DNA of 36,741 bases. Source: Solimonas sp. (GTDB lineage: Bacteria > Pseudomonadota > Gammaproteobacteria > Nevskiales > Nevskiaceae). The notes below the pieces were generated by a model, which was given only the letters and a program-made list of their open reading frames with translations, searched no databases and had not been told where the DNA came from. A program made the translations under genes and the position numbers. Below, in pieces: positions 25,649-34,903 of this stretch (its first letter is position 1; every line of letters starts with the position of its first letter). The stretch spans positions 1 to 36,741 of the forward strand of contig JASBRP010000060.1 of NCBI GenBank assembly GCA_030149365.1. Reading direction: 5' to 3'.

Positions 25649-27304
25649 ATGCGGCCGGCGGCCGGCGGCGGCATTCCCCGGGGAGAGCGCAAGGTCATCC
25701 TGGCGTCCTCCCTGGGGACGCTGTTCGAGTGGTATGACTTCTTCCTCTACGGGGCGCTGGCGGCCATCACCAGCAAGCACTTCTTCTCGGCCGTCAACGA
25801 CACTGCCGCCTTCATCTTCGCGCTGCTGACCTTCTCGGTGGGCTTCGCGGCGCGCCCCTTCGGCGCCCTGGTGTTCGGCCGCCTGGGTGATCGCTCGGGG
25901 CGCAAGTACACCTTCCTGGTCACCATCGTGGTGATGGGGCTATCCACGGTGCTGGTCGGCTGCCTGCCCTCGTACGCCAGCATCGGGCTGGCCGCCCCGG
26001 TGCTGCTGGTGGCGCTGCGCCTGCTGCAGGGCCTCGCGCTCGGCGGCGAGTACGGTGGCGCCGCGATCTATGTCGCCGAGCATGCGCCGCCCGAACGGCG
26101 CGGTTACTACACCAGCTGGATCCAGGCCATGGCGGCGCTGGGCTTGCTGCTGTCGCTCGGCGTCATCGCCGGCACGCGCTGGCTGCTGGGAGAGGAGGAC
26201 TTTGCCGCCTGGGGTTGGCGCATTCCCTTCCTGCTGTCGGCGTTGCTGCTGCTGATCTCGGTGTGGGTGCGCCTGTCGCTGGACGAGTCGCCGGTGTTCC
26301 GCCGCATGAAGGAGGAAGGCCGCCTGTCCAAGGCGCCGCTATCCGAGGCGCTGGGCCAGTGGCGCTACCTCAAGCTCGGCATCGCCGCGATGTTCGGCAT
26401 CATCGCCGGCCAGGCCACGCTGTGGTACGCCAGCCAGTTCTACTCGCTGTACTTCCTGACGCAGACGATGAAGGTCGATGGCCTCACCGCCAACCTGCTG
26501 CTGGGCCTGGCCGTGGCGTTGGCGGCGCCATTGAACCTGTTCTTCGGCGCGCTCTCCGACCGCGTGGGGCGCAAGCCCCTGATCCTGGGCGGCTGCCTCA
26601 TCGCCGCGCTGGCCTACTTCCCGATCTTCCAGGGCCTGGCGCACTACGCCAACCCGGCGCTGGCCGAGGCCCAGCGCCGCGCGCCGGTGCAGGTGATCGC
26701 CGATGCGGATGCCTGCTCCTTCCAGTTCAACCCGGTAGGCGCCGCCGCCTTTACCCGCTCCTGCGACATCGCCAAGTCCTACCTGGCGCGCAACGCCGTG
26801 AACTACGCCAACGTCGATGCCCCGGCAGGCAGCCTGGCCAAGGTGCGCGTCGGCAACATGGAGATCGCCAGCTTCGAGGGCGGCATGCTGGCGGCTGAGG
26901 AGCGTGAGGCGCGCCTGCAGGCTTTCCAGGCCGAGCTGCGCGATGCGCTGCGCCAGGCCGGCTACCCCGAGAAGGCCGATCCCGCGGCCATGAACCGGCC
27001 GATGATCGTCCTGCTGCTGCTTGCCCTGGGCGTGCTTTCCGCCATGACCTACGCGCCGGTGGCCGCGGCCATGGTGGAGTTGTTCCCGTCGCGCATCCGC
27101 TACACCGCCATGTCCTTGCCCTACCACGCCGGCAACGGCTGGATCGGTGGCCTGATGCCACCCATGGCTTTCGCCATGGTGGCGGCCAGCGGCAGCATCT
27201 ATGCCGGCCTGTGGTATCCGCTCGCGTTCGCGCTGATCACGGTCGTGGTGGGGAGCCTGCTGCTGCCGGAAACCCGAGGCGCCGACCTGGACGAGGATCG
27301 CTAG
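25649..27304 (+). CDS. MHS-type MFS transporter with a large periplasmic loop
   Basis: A 551-residue major facilitator of the metabolite:H+ symporter type, with 12 predicted helices. Signatures: [13 protein letters not shown] in helix 1, [10 protein letters not shown] between helices 2 and 3, [16 protein letters not shown] in helix 4, and LSDRVGRK between 8 and 9. Between helices 9 and 10 it carries about 110 extra soluble residues (about 338-448), with cysteines at 356 and 372 that could form a disulfide in the periplasm. The substrate is unknown. It begins 2 bp after mmsB, so it probably imports a substrate of the pathway, such as a short-chain or branched acid; this is an inference. Confidence 0.85.
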   Translation: MRPAAGGGIPRGERKVILASSLGTLFEWYDFFLYGALAAITSKHFFSAVNDTAAFIFALLTFSVGFAARPFGALVFGRLGDRSGRKYTFLVTIVVMGLSTVLVGCLPSYASIGLAAPVLLVALRLLQGLALGGEYGGAAIYVAEHAPPERRGYYTSWIQAMAALGLLLSLGVIAGTRWLLGEEDFAAWGWRIPFLLSALLLLISVWVRLSLDESPVFRRMKEEGRLSKAPLSEALGQWRYLKLGIAAMFGIIAGQATLWYASQFYSLYFLTQTMKVDGLTANLLLGLAVALAAPLNLFFGALSDRVGRKPLILGGCLIAALAYFPIFQGLAHYANPALAEAQRRAPVQVIADADACSFQFNPVGAAAFTRSCDIAKSYLARNAVNYANVDAPAGSLAKVRVGNMEIASFEGGMLAAEEREARLQAFQAELRDALRQAGYPEKADPAAMNRPMIVLLLLALGVLSAMTYAPVAAAMVELFPSRIRYTAMSLPYHAGNGWIGGLMPPMAFAMVAASGSIYAGLWYPLAFALITVVVGSLLLPETRGADLDEDR

Positions 27305-27308
27305 CATC

Positions 27309-27992
27309 ATGAGCGAGTACGTCCGCCAGACCCTGCCGCTGCCGCCCGGCTACGACCGCGAGCGGGACCGGCTACTACTGCATTCCTGTTGCGCGCCCTG
27401 TTCCGGCGAGGTCATGGAGGCGATCCAGGCTTCCGGCATCCGCTACGCGATCTTCTTCTATAACCCCAACATCCACCCGGTGAAGGAATACGAGCTGCGC
27501 AAGCAGGAGAACATCCGCTTCGCCGAGCAGCACGGCATCGAATTCATCGACGCCGACTACGACACCGACAACTGGTTTGCCCGCGCCCGCGGCATGGAGA
27601 ACGAGCCGGAGCGCGGCATCCGCTGCACCATGTGCTTCGACATGCGCTTCGAGCGCACGGCCCTGTACGCTCACGAGAACGGCTATCCGCTGATCAGCAG
27701 CTCGCTGGGCATCTCGCGCTGGAAGAACATGGCGCAGATCAATGACTGCGGCCTGCGCGCGGCGGCGCGCTACCCGGGCATGGCCTACTGGGACTACAAC
27801 TGGCGCAAGGACGGCGGCGCCAGCCGCATGGTGGAGATCGCCAAGCGCGAGAACTTCTACCAGCAGGAGTATTGCGGCTGCGTCTACTCGTTGCGCGACA
27901 GCAACCGACATCGCCGCGGGCAGGGGCGGGAGCGCATCCGCATCGGCGTGCAGTACTACGGCAAGGACGGCAACGGCGACTCCGAGGCCTAG
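27309..27992 (+). CDS. queH: Epoxyqueuosine reductase QueH
   Basis: A 227-residue protein of the QueH (formerly DUF208) family. It reduces epoxyqueuosine to queuosine in the wobble base of tRNAs with GUN anticodons, and is a non-homologous alternative to QueG, which needs cobalamin. The cysteine motifs are clear: [30 protein letters not shown] and [10 protein letters not shown], which hold Fe-S and metal sites in known QueH. It starts 5 bp after the MFS stop, so it may be read through from the mmsA operon. Its TAG overlaps the regA stop codon head-on in CTAG. Confidence 0.95.
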   Translation: MSEYVRQTLPLPPGYDRERDRLLLHSCCAPCSGEVMEAIQASGIRYAIFFYNPNIHPVKEYELRKQENIRFAEQHGIEFIDADYDTDNWFARARGMENEPERGIRCTMCFDMRFERTALYAHENGYPLISSSLGISRWKNMAQINDCGLRAAARYPGMAYWDYNWRKDGGASRMVEIAKRENFYQQEYCGCVYSLRDSNRHRRGQGRERIRIGVQYYGKDGNGDSEA

Positions 27993-28534
27993 GGCACCCA
28001 GCGCTTGGCCAGCTTGCGCGCCAGCGTGCGGCGGTGCATGCCCAGGCGGCGCGCGGTCTCGGAGATATTGAAGCCGGTTTCCGCCAGCACCTCGTGGATG
28101 CGCTCCATCTCCAGCGTCTTGATGGAAGTGGGGCGCGAGGCCACCGGTGCCTGGGCCTGGGGCTCCGGCGGCTCGGCGCTGAAGGCGGCCTCGATGTCGT
28201 CGGTGTTGGAGGGTTTGACCAGGTAGTTGCAGGCGCCGAGCTTGATCGCCTCCACCGCGGTGGCGATGCTGGCGAAGCCGGTGAGCACCACGATCATCAT
28301 CTCCGGATCATGCTGGTGCAGCAGCTGTACCACGGTGAGACCCGATTCCTGGCCCAGCTTGAGGTCCACCACGGCGCGCTCGGGCCGCGCGTCCTTCAGC
28401 AGCTCGCGTGCCTCGTCGGCGCTGGCCGCATGCAGCACGCGGTAGCCGCGGCGCTCGAAGGAGCGCTTCAGCGTGCGGGCGAAGGCGGCATCGTCCTCCA
28501 CGATCAGCATCAGGCGTTCAGCCGCGTCGTTCAT
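27989..28534 (-). CDS. regA: RegA/PrrA/ActR-type redox response regulator
   Basis: A 181-residue response regulator. The receiver domain has the acidic pair D14-D15, phospho-acceptor D57 (VVDLKLG), the Thr of VLTGFAS and the Lys of YLVKPS. A Pro-rich linker leads to a Fis-type helix-turn-helix, [24 protein letters not shown], nearly the invariant DNA-recognition segment of RegA/PrrA. In purple bacteria and relatives this class controls respiratory, photosynthetic and carbon-fixation genes by redox state. The start overlaps the kinase gene by 17 nt. It lies at the end of the cyo operon, so the oxidase genes are likely targets. Confidence 0.93.
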   Translation of the reverse strand: MNDAAERLMLIVEDDAAFARTLKRSFERRGYRVLHAASADEARELLKDARPERAVVDLKLGQESGLTVVQLLHQHDPEMMIVVLTGFASIATAVEAIKLGACNYLVKPSNTDDIEAAFSAEPPEPQAQAPVASRPTSIKTLEMERIHEVLAETGFNISETARRLGMHRRTLARKLAKRWVP

Positions 28535-29855
28535 CGTCCTCTCCGATCGCCAGGGCCGACAACGGCAGTTGCAGGCGCACGCGGGCGCCGCCTTCCGGCC
28601 GGTTCTCCGCGGTCACCTGGCCACCCAGCTTGCGCAACACGTTCACCACCAGGAACAGGCCGAGGCCGCCGCCGGGGCGGCCCTTGCTCGACTGGTAGGG
28701 CTTGCCGATCTTCTCCAGCATCTCCGGCGCGAAGCCGGGGCCGCGGTCCTGCACGGTCAGCGTCAGCAGGCCACCGGCGCAGCCCGCGCTGAGGCCGACC
28801 CAGGCCGGCGAGGCGTCGGCGGCATTGTCGAGCACGTTGCAGATCACCTGCTTGAGTGCGGAGTCCGAGATCACCGGCTCCTTCATCCATACATGCGGCG
28901 TATCGTCGTCGATGCGGTACTCCAGGCTCACCGAGGGCCGCGTGTTGCACCACTCGCCGACCAGCTCGTCCAGGAAGCTGCCGGCGGTGGTCACGGCCAG
29001 GGCACCGCCACGGGCCTCGCCGGCCGACATCAGGATGCCGGTGACGATGGACTTGCAGCGCCGTACCTCGCCCTCCATGTCGACGATCTCCTGCAGCAAC
29101 TCAGGGTCGTCGCGGAACTGCGGCATGCGCTTCCAGTCGCCGAGGATCACCGACAGCGTGGCCAGCGGCGTGCCCAGCTCGTGGGCGGCGCCCGAGGCCA
29201 GCAGGCCCATGCGCACGATGTGGTCCTCTTCCGCCGCCTGCTGGCGCAGGCCGGCCAGGCGGGCGTCGCGCCGGCGCAGGTTGGCGTTGATGCGTGTCAT
29301 GAAGACCACCATCAGCGCCACGTCGAGCACGAAGCAGACCAGCATGCCGAGCACGTGCAGCTCGAACAGCGCCTCGTGGCTGGGCATCTGCAGCGGCAGG
29401 TACCAGCGGGTGAGCCCGGCGAAGCACAGGCTGGTGACGCCCAGCAGCAGCCAGGCCGACCAGGTCTCCAGCAGCACGGCGCCCAGGGCCACCTGCAGCA
29501 GGTAGAGGAACACGAAGGGGTTGGTGGCGCCGCCGCTGTAGTAGAGCAGCGCGGTGAGCGCGGCCACGTCCAGCAGCAGGCCGGCCAGCAGGTCACCGTT
29601 GCGCACCTCGCCGAACTGCCGCGGGCGCAGCAGGCTGAACAGGTTGAGCAGGATCAGGCAGCCCACCACCGCGAACATTTCCTGCAGCGGCAGCGGGATG
29701 CCGAACAGGGATGTGGTCAGCGCGATGGTCAGCACCTGGCCGAATACCGCCATCCAGCGCAGCTGGATCAGCTGCATCAGGTTCTGCTGTCCCGCCGTCT
29801 GGCCCATGGAGGCGAGCAGCGAGAGGTTGCGGGCGGTTGACTGGATCAGCGACAT
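28518..29855 (-). CDS. regB: RegB/PrrB-type redox-sensing histidine kinase
   Basis: A 445-residue membrane kinase with six predicted helices in about the first 200 residues. The quinone-sensing signature GGATNPF is at 108-114, in the periplasmic loop typical of RegB. The H-box AHELGTPLATLS puts the phospho-His at H225, the same number as in Rhodobacter RegB. C267 in EVRRCKSIV matches the redox Cys (C265 there). N, G1 and G2 boxes of the ATPase follow (NVLDNAADAS, DRGPGFA, GGGLGLFLV). The ATG at 29855 (AGGA upstream) is preferred to one at 29903 inside the SURF1 gene. It lies 26 bp after SURF1 and overlaps regA. Confidence 0.94.
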   Translation of the reverse strand: MSLIQSTARNLSLLASMGQTAGQQNLMQLIQLRWMAVFGQVLTIALTTSLFGIPLPLQEMFAVVGCLILLNLFSLLRPRQFGEVRNGDLLAGLLLDVAALTALLYYSGGATNPFVFLYLLQVALGAVLLETWSAWLLLGVTSLCFAGLTRWYLPLQMPSHEALFELHVLGMLVCFVLDVALMVVFMTRINANLRRRDARLAGLRQQAAEEDHIVRMGLLASGAAHELGTPLATLSVILGDWKRMPQFRDDPELLQEIVDMEGEVRRCKSIVTGILMSAGEARGGALAVTTAGSFLDELVGEWCNTRPSVSLEYRIDDDTPHVWMKEPVISDSALKQVICNVLDNAADASPAWVGLSAGCAGGLLTLTVQDRGPGFAPEMLEKIGKPYQSSKGRPGGGLGLFLVVNVLRKLGGQVTAENRPEGGARVRLQLPLSALAIGEDDERRG

Positions 29856-29881
29856 GGGCGTGATCCTACCGCGGGCCGGGT

Positions 29882-30622
29882 CTATCTGCGTCTCAGCCGC
29901 CATTCGCGTCGGCCCACCATGCCCAAGCCGCCCGCCACCATCAGCGCCAGGCCGTACCAGGTCAGGGCATAGACCAAGTGGCTGTTGTGGAAGCTCACCA
30001 CGGTCAGGCCGCCCACCGGGCCGTCCTCCACCGTGGCGGCGGCGTCGATGAAGTAGGGAGCGACCTGGCCGGCCGGCAGGCCGCGCGCGGCGGCGATGGC
30101 GGCCACGTCGCGCGAATGCCAGCGGTTGGCGGCGGGATCGTTGTGGCGCAGGAAGCCGCCTTTCGGCTCGGTCAGGCGCAGCAGGCCTTCGACCCGCTGC
30201 ATCCCGGCAAGCTGGCCGGCGGCGCGGCTGGCGGGGTCGCGCCGCTCGGGCGGCACGAAGCCGCGGTTGACCAGTACCAGGGTTCCATCGGCCTGGCGCA
30301 GCGGGGTCATCACCCAGCAGCCGGCACCGAGCTTGGTGGCGGCCTGGGTGCAGGCCTCGCGGTCATGCAGGAATTCGCCTTCGATGAAGACGCGGCGGTA
30401 TTCGTCGTCCTTGCCGATGGTGCTCCAGGCGCGGGGGCCGGGAGCCGGAGCGGGGGACGCCTGCAGGCGCTGCTCCACCCGTTCGATCAGGTCCAGCTTC
30501 CAGGCGCGGCGCTGCACCTGCCAGTGGCCGAGCGAGAGCAGCCCGGCGATCAGCGCCAGGCCGACGATCCCCAGCAGCGCGAGACTGATGATGGAGCGTG
30601 GCCTGGCGCCTTCATGCGTCAC
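29882..30622 (-). CDS. SURF1-family oxidase assembly protein
   Basis: A 246-residue membrane protein with two terminal helices (ISLALLGIVGLALIAGLLSLGHWQ and LVYALTWYGLALMVAGGLGMV) and a periplasmic domain between them, the SURF1 layout. LGHWQVQRRAWK after helix 1, VNRGFVPPERR and YALTWYGLA are family segments. SURF1 proteins help insert haem into haem-copper oxidases. I chose the GTG at 30622, which overlaps the cyoD stop as GTGA; an ATG at 30688 lies inside cyoD. Its place between cyoD and regB argues for a role with the bo3 oxidase. Confidence 0.9.
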   Translation of the reverse strand: MTHEGARPRSIISLALLGIVGLALIAGLLSLGHWQVQRRAWKLDLIERVEQRLQASPAPAPGPRAWSTIGKDDEYRRVFIEGEFLHDREACTQAATKLGAGCWVMTPLRQADGTLVLVNRGFVPPERRDPASRAAGQLAGMQRVEGLLRLTEPKGGFLRHNDPAANRWHSRDVAAIAAARGLPAGQVAPYFIDAAATVEDGPVGGLTVVSFHNSHLVYALTWYGLALMVAGGLGMVGRREWRLRRR

Positions 30623-31020
30623 GGAGCGTTGCGCATCTCGTGCGCCGAGACCGGCATCATGTTCTCGTTCATGTTGAACATGACCCATAGCGAGCCGGCG
30701 AGTGTGATCACCACCAGCACCAGCGTGAAGATCATGGCCAGCATGTTCCAGCCGCCCTCGGAGCTGGTGTTCATGTGCAGGAAGTAGATCATGTGCACCA
30801 GGATCTGCACGACCGCGAAGCCCATGATGATGAACACCGTGGCCTGCTTGCTGGGCAGCACGTCGCCCATCACCAGCCAGAACGGGATCGCCGTCAGGAT
30901 CACCGACAGGATGAATCCCGTCACGTAGCCCTTGAATGTGCCGTGGGCCTCGCCCTCGGGATGGTGGTGGCTGTGGACGTGGCGCTGGTCGTAGGCCTGC
31001 TCGGTATCGGCGGTGCTCAT
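30619..31020 (-). CDS. cyoD: Cytochrome bo3 quinol oxidase subunit IV
   Basis: A 133-residue membrane protein with three helices ([66 protein letters not shown]), the standard layout of CyoD, with the conserved HMIYFLHMN. The N-terminus is longer than usual and His-rich ([14 protein letters not shown]), a possible metal-binding patch. It is an assembly or stability subunit with no redox centre. The ATG overlaps the cyoC stop (ATGA, 31020-31017), and its own stop overlaps the SURF1 GTG. Confidence 0.93.
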   Translation of the reverse strand: MSTADTEQAYDQRHVHSHHHPEGEAHGTFKGYVTGFILSVILTAIPFWLVMGDVLPSKQATVFIIMGFAVVQILVHMIYFLHMNTSSEGGWNMLAMIFTLVLVVITLAGSLWVMFNMNENMMPVSAHEMRNAP

Positions 31021-31640
31021 CGCAGCACTCCCATCAGGTAGACGAAGGTGAAGACGCCGATCCAGATGACGTCGAGGAAATGCCAGAACAGGCTGAGGCA
31101 GGCCAGGCGGCGGCGGTTGGGCTCGGTCAGGCCCATCTTGCGAACCTGCACCATCAGCACTACCAGCCAGACGATGCCGAAGCTGACGTGCAGGCCGTGA
31201 GTGCCCACCAGCGCGAAGAACGCCGACAGGAAGGCGCTGCGCTGCGGGCCGGCGCCCTCGTGGATGAAGTGCGCGAACTCGTAGATCTCCAGGCCGACGA
31301 AGGCCAGGCCGAACAGGCCGGTGATGGCCAGCCAGCCCAATACTGCGTTCTGCCTCCCGCGCGCCATTTCCAGCATGGCGAAGCCATAGGTGATCGACGA
31401 CAGCAGCAGCATGGCGGTGTTGACCGCCACCAGGCCCAGGTCGAACAGGTCCTTGGGCCCCGGGCCGGCGGCGTAGTTGGCACCCACCACGCCGTACATG
31501 GCGAACAGCACGGCGAAGATGAGGCAGTCGCTCATCAGGTACAGCCAGAAGCCCAGCATCGTCCCGTTCTGCGGGTGATGCTCGCCGGTGTCGTAGAAGC
31601 TGTCCGGCGGGAACGTGGTTTCAGCGGCGTGTGCGCTCAT
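31017..31640 (-). CDS. cyoC: Cytochrome bo3 quinol oxidase subunit III
   Basis: A 207-residue five-helix subunit III of the quinol oxidase branch. Typical segments are [21 protein letters not shown] at the N-terminus, [25 protein letters not shown] in the middle, and [19 protein letters not shown], with the C-terminal [23 protein letters not shown]. No redox centre; it stabilises subunit I. It starts 3 bp after the cyoB stop and overlaps cyoD by 4 nt. Confidence 0.96.
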   Translation of the reverse strand: MSAHAAETTFPPDSFYDTGEHHPQNGTMLGFWLYLMSDCLIFAVLFAMYGVVGANYAAGPGPKDLFDLGLVAVNTAMLLLSSITYGFAMLEMARGRQNAVLGWLAITGLFGLAFVGLEIYEFAHFIHEGAGPQRSAFLSAFFALVGTHGLHVSFGIVWLVVLMVQVRKMGLTEPNRRRLACLSLFWHFLDVIWIGVFTFVYLMGVLR

Positions 31641-31643
31641 GGA

Positions 31644-33659
31644 TCAGGCTCCCGCCTTTTGCAGCGCCGAAAGCTTGCGCGTGCGCTGGTCTTCGACCGA
31701 GCTCACCTCATCGGCATGGATGTGGTAGTCGCGGTCGTAATTGAAGGTATGGATGATGCTGGCGGCGATCAGGCCGAAGAACGAGGCCGCGGCCAGCCAC
31801 CAGATGTGCCAGATCAGCGCGAAGCCGCAGAGCATGCTGATGCCGGCCAGCACGATGCCCGCCGCCGTGTTGCGCGGCATGTGGATGTCCACGAAGCCGC
31901 TGGTCGGGCGCTGGTGGCCGCGGCGCTTCATGTCGTACCAGGCGTCCTGGTCATGCACGCGCGGGGTGAAGGCGAAGTTGTAGGCCGGCGGCGGCGAGGA
32001 GGTGGCCCACTCCGGGGTGCGGCCGTTCCAGGGGTCGCCGGTCTCGTCGCGCAGGCTGTCGCGGCGGCGGATGCTGACGAAGATCTGCACCAGGAAGGCC
32101 AGGATGCCCACGCCGATCAGCACCGCGCCCACCGCGGCGATCTGGAACCAGATCTGCAGGGTCATGTCCTCGAAGTGGCTGACACGGCGCGTCACGCCCA
32201 TCAGGCCCAGTACGTAGAGCGGCGCGAAGGCCACCCAGAAGCCGACCAGCCAGAACCAGAACGAGACCTTGCCCCAGTACTCGTCCAGTTTGAAGCCGGC
32301 CACCTTGGGGAACCAGTAGTTGATGCCGGCGAATACGCCGAACACCACGCCGCCGATGATCACGTTATGGAAGTGGGCGATCAGGAACAGGCTGTTGTGC
32401 AGCACGAAGTCGGCCGGCGGCACCGCCAGCAGCACGCCTGTCATGCCGCCGATGACGAAGGTGAACATGAAGCCCATGGTCCACAGCATCGGCACGTCGA
32501 ACTTGATGCGGCCGCGGTACATCGTGAACAGCCAGTTGAACATCTTCGCACCCGTGGGGATCGAGATGATCATGGTGGTGATGCCGAAGAACGAATTGAC
32601 GCTAGCGCCCGAGCCCATGGTGAAGAAGTGGTGCAGCCACACCAGGTACGACAGGATCGTGATCACCACGGTGGCGTAGACCATCGAGGTGTAGCCGAAC
32701 AGGCGCTTGCCGCTGAAGGTGGAGACCACCTCCGAGAACACGCCGAACAGGGGCAGGATCAGGATGTAGACCTCCGGGTGGCCCCAGATCCAGATCAGGT
32801 TCACGTACATCATGGCGTTGCCGCCGAAGTCGTTGGTGAAGAAGTTGGTGCCGACGTAGCGGTCCAGCGACAGCAGACCTAGTACCGCGGTCAGCACCGG
32901 GAAGGCCGCCACGATCAGCACGTTGGTGCACAGCGCCGTCCAGGTGAACACCGGCATCTTCATCAGCGTCATGCCCGGCGCGCGCATCTTGACGATGGTC
33001 ACCAGCAGGTTGACTCCGGACAGCAATGTTCCGACACCGGCTATCTGTAGCGCCCATATGTAGTAGTCGACGCCCACCGTGGGGCTGTAATCGATGCCCG
33101 ACAGCGGCGGGTAGGCCAGCCAGCCGGTCTGCGCGAACTCACCCACGAACAGCGACATCATCACCAGCACGGCGCCGGCGGTGGTCATCCAGAAGCTGAA
33201 GTTGTTCAGGAAGGGGAAGGCCACGTCACGCGCGCCGATCTGCAGCGGCACCACGTAGTTCATCAGGCCGGTAACGAAGGGCATGGCCACGAAGAAGATC
33301 ATGATCACGCCGTGGGCGGTGAAGATCTGGTCGTAGTGATGCGGTGGCAGGTAGCCCATCGAGTCGCCGAAGGCGAAGGCCTGCTGGGCGCGCATCATGA
33401 TGGCGTCGGCAAAGCCGCGCAGCAGCATGACGATGCCCAGGATCATGTACATCACGCCGATCTTCTTGTGGTCGATGCTGCAGAACCAGTCGTTCCACAG
33501 CGTGCCCCAGGCGCGCTTCCTGGTGATGTAGGCCAGCAGGGACATGCCCAGGATCGCCGTGGCCATGAAGGTCCCGACCAGGATCGGATCGTGGTAGGGG
33601 ATGGCCTCCAGCGTGAGGCGGCCGAACAGGGTCTGCATCAGTTCCGAACGTTCTTGCAT
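31644..33659 (-). CDS. cyoB: Cytochrome bo3 quinol oxidase subunit I
   Basis: A 671-residue haem-copper oxidase subunit I that reduces O2 to water and pumps protons. The haem and copper ligands are recognisable: HGVIMIFF (low-spin haem His), [12 protein letters not shown] (CuB His with the cross-linked Tyr), [10 protein letters not shown] (two CuB His) and HFHNVIIGG (two haem His). [20 protein letters not shown] holds the D-channel Asp and Asn, so proton pumping should be intact. The length is close to E. coli CyoB (663). It starts 15 bp after cyoA. Confidence 0.98.
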   Translation of the reverse strand: MQERSELMQTLFGRLTLEAIPYHDPILVGTFMATAILGMSLLAYITRKRAWGTLWNDWFCSIDHKKIGVMYMILGIVMLLRGFADAIMMRAQQAFAFGDSMGYLPPHHYDQIFTAHGVIMIFFVAMPFVTGLMNYVVPLQIGARDVAFPFLNNFSFWMTTAGAVLVMMSLFVGEFAQTGWLAYPPLSGIDYSPTVGVDYYIWALQIAGVGTLLSGVNLLVTIVKMRAPGMTLMKMPVFTWTALCTNVLIVAAFPVLTAVLGLLSLDRYVGTNFFTNDFGGNAMMYVNLIWIWGHPEVYILILPLFGVFSEVVSTFSGKRLFGYTSMVYATVVITILSYLVWLHHFFTMGSGASVNSFFGITTMIISIPTGAKMFNWLFTMYRGRIKFDVPMLWTMGFMFTFVIGGMTGVLLAVPPADFVLHNSLFLIAHFHNVIIGGVVFGVFAGINYWFPKVAGFKLDEYWGKVSFWFWLVGFWVAFAPLYVLGLMGVTRRVSHFEDMTLQIWFQIAAVGAVLIGVGILAFLVQIFVSIRRRDSLRDETGDPWNGRTPEWATSSPPPAYNFAFTPRVHDQDAWYDMKRRGHQRPTSGFVDIHMPRNTAAGIVLAGISMLCGFALIWHIWWLAAASFFGLIAASIIHTFNYDRDYHIHADEVSSVEDQRTRKLSALQKAGA

Positions 33660-33674
33660 GTCAGTTCTCTGGGC

Positions 33675-34751
33675 CTAGCGCAGCAGGCCGTACATCGGGG
33701 CATCGGCGGCGGGCGAGATCATGATCTCGGGCCCCACCTGGCACAGCGACAGCACGAAGGCCTCGGCCTGCGCGCGGCTGACCTGCGTGCGCGGGCGGTC
33801 ATAGGACAGGCGCGAGACGTTGTAGACGCCGGCCAGGCCCAGGCCGCCGCGGGCGTCGATCGCCATCATGTCGCGCATGCACATCTTGTTGGGGTCTACG
33901 CAGAGGTTGACCACGGCGTCGAACAGCCCCGCCATGGTGCTGCCGTAGTGGCGCACCGGCACGCGCTCGCTGGGCTGGTCCAGGCGCTGGTACTCCTCGC
34001 GGTTCAGCGGGTCCTTGGCTTCCCGGACCTTGGCCACCCAGCCGTCGAAGTCGGCGCCGCTCATGCCGGCAAAGCGGAAGCGCATGTGCGAGAAGCCGTG
34101 GCCGCTGTAGTTGGCCGAGAAGCCTTCGTAGTCGCCGGCCTTGTTGATGACGGCGTGCAGTTTGGTCTCCATGGCCGGCATGGCGTAGATCTGGCCGGCC
34201 AGGGCGGGGATGAAGAAGGAGTTCATCACCGTGGAGGCGGTGATGCTGAACTCGATGGGCACATCCACCGGTGCCGCCATCTCGTTGACGCTGGCAATGC
34301 CGTAGTCGGGATAGATGAACAGCCACTTCCAGTCCATGGCCACCACCTGCACCTTCAGCGGCTTCATGTCGGCTGTCACGGCGCGCTGTGCGTCGATGCG
34401 GTCCAGCGGGCGGAAGGGGTCCAGCGTGTGCGTCGCGATCCAGGTGACCGCGCCGAGCGCGATGATGATCAGCAGCGGCGCCGACCAGATCACCAGCTCG
34501 AGCTGCGTCGAGTGGTGCCATTCGGGGTCATAAGTCGCTTCCTTGTTCGACTGGCGATAGCGCCAGGCGAAAAGCGCAGTCAGGGCCATGACCGGCAGCA
34601 CGATCAGCAGCATCAGGACCGTGGACACCACGATCAGGTCGCGCTGCTGCATGGCGATGTCGCCCGACGGGCGCAGCACCACCCAATCGCAGCCGGCCAG
34701 CAGAAAGACCAGCGGGAACAACAGCATGCAGCGAGCAATTCTGGCAGCCAT
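33675..34751 (-). CDS. cyoA: Cytochrome bo3 quinol oxidase subunit II
   Basis: A 358-residue lipoprotein subunit II. The signal ends in LLAGC with C21 as the lipid-modified residue, and two membrane helices follow. The periplasmic cupredoxin domain lacks the Cys-x3-Cys CuA site of cytochrome c oxidases: the position reads YSGHGFSHMRF. This marks a quinol oxidase. Later the CVDPNKMCMRDM segment is typical of CyoA tails. It is the first gene of the cyoABCD-SURF1-regBA unit. The promoter lies in the 152-bp gap shared with the divergent MFS gene; I see TATAAC on the minus strand (34770-34765) but no good -35. Confidence 0.97.
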   Translation of the reverse strand: MAARIARCMLLFPLVFLLAGCDWVVLRPSGDIAMQQRDLIVVSTVLMLLIVLPVMALTALFAWRYRQSNKEATYDPEWHHSTQLELVIWSAPLLIIIALGAVTWIATHTLDPFRPLDRIDAQRAVTADMKPLKVQVVAMDWKWLFIYPDYGIASVNEMAAPVDVPIEFSITASTVMNSFFIPALAGQIYAMPAMETKLHAVINKAGDYEGFSANYSGHGFSHMRFRFAGMSGADFDGWVAKVREAKDPLNREEYQRLDQPSERVPVRHYGSTMAGLFDAVVNLCVDPNKMCMRDMMAIDARGGLGLAGVYNVSRLSYDRPRTQVSRAQAEAFVLSLCQVGPEIMISPAADAPMYGLLR

Positions 34752-34903
34752 GGCGTATCTTTCGGTTATACCGGATGACTCACTTTAAGCAGCCGGCCCG
34801 GCACCCGCGATTGGACGTTTTGTCCTATGTCGCGCGCACCCCGGACCATGCGATGGTTATGCACCAGATGGGGTAATCCCTCAACCTTTTGACCGAGAGC
34901 AGG

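Noticed and set aside
30936..34778. Long plus-strand open frames opposite the cyo genes (648 and 488 codons)
   Set aside because: They are His/Gln/Ala-rich shadows of the cyo genes, which have all expected ligands and membrane helices.
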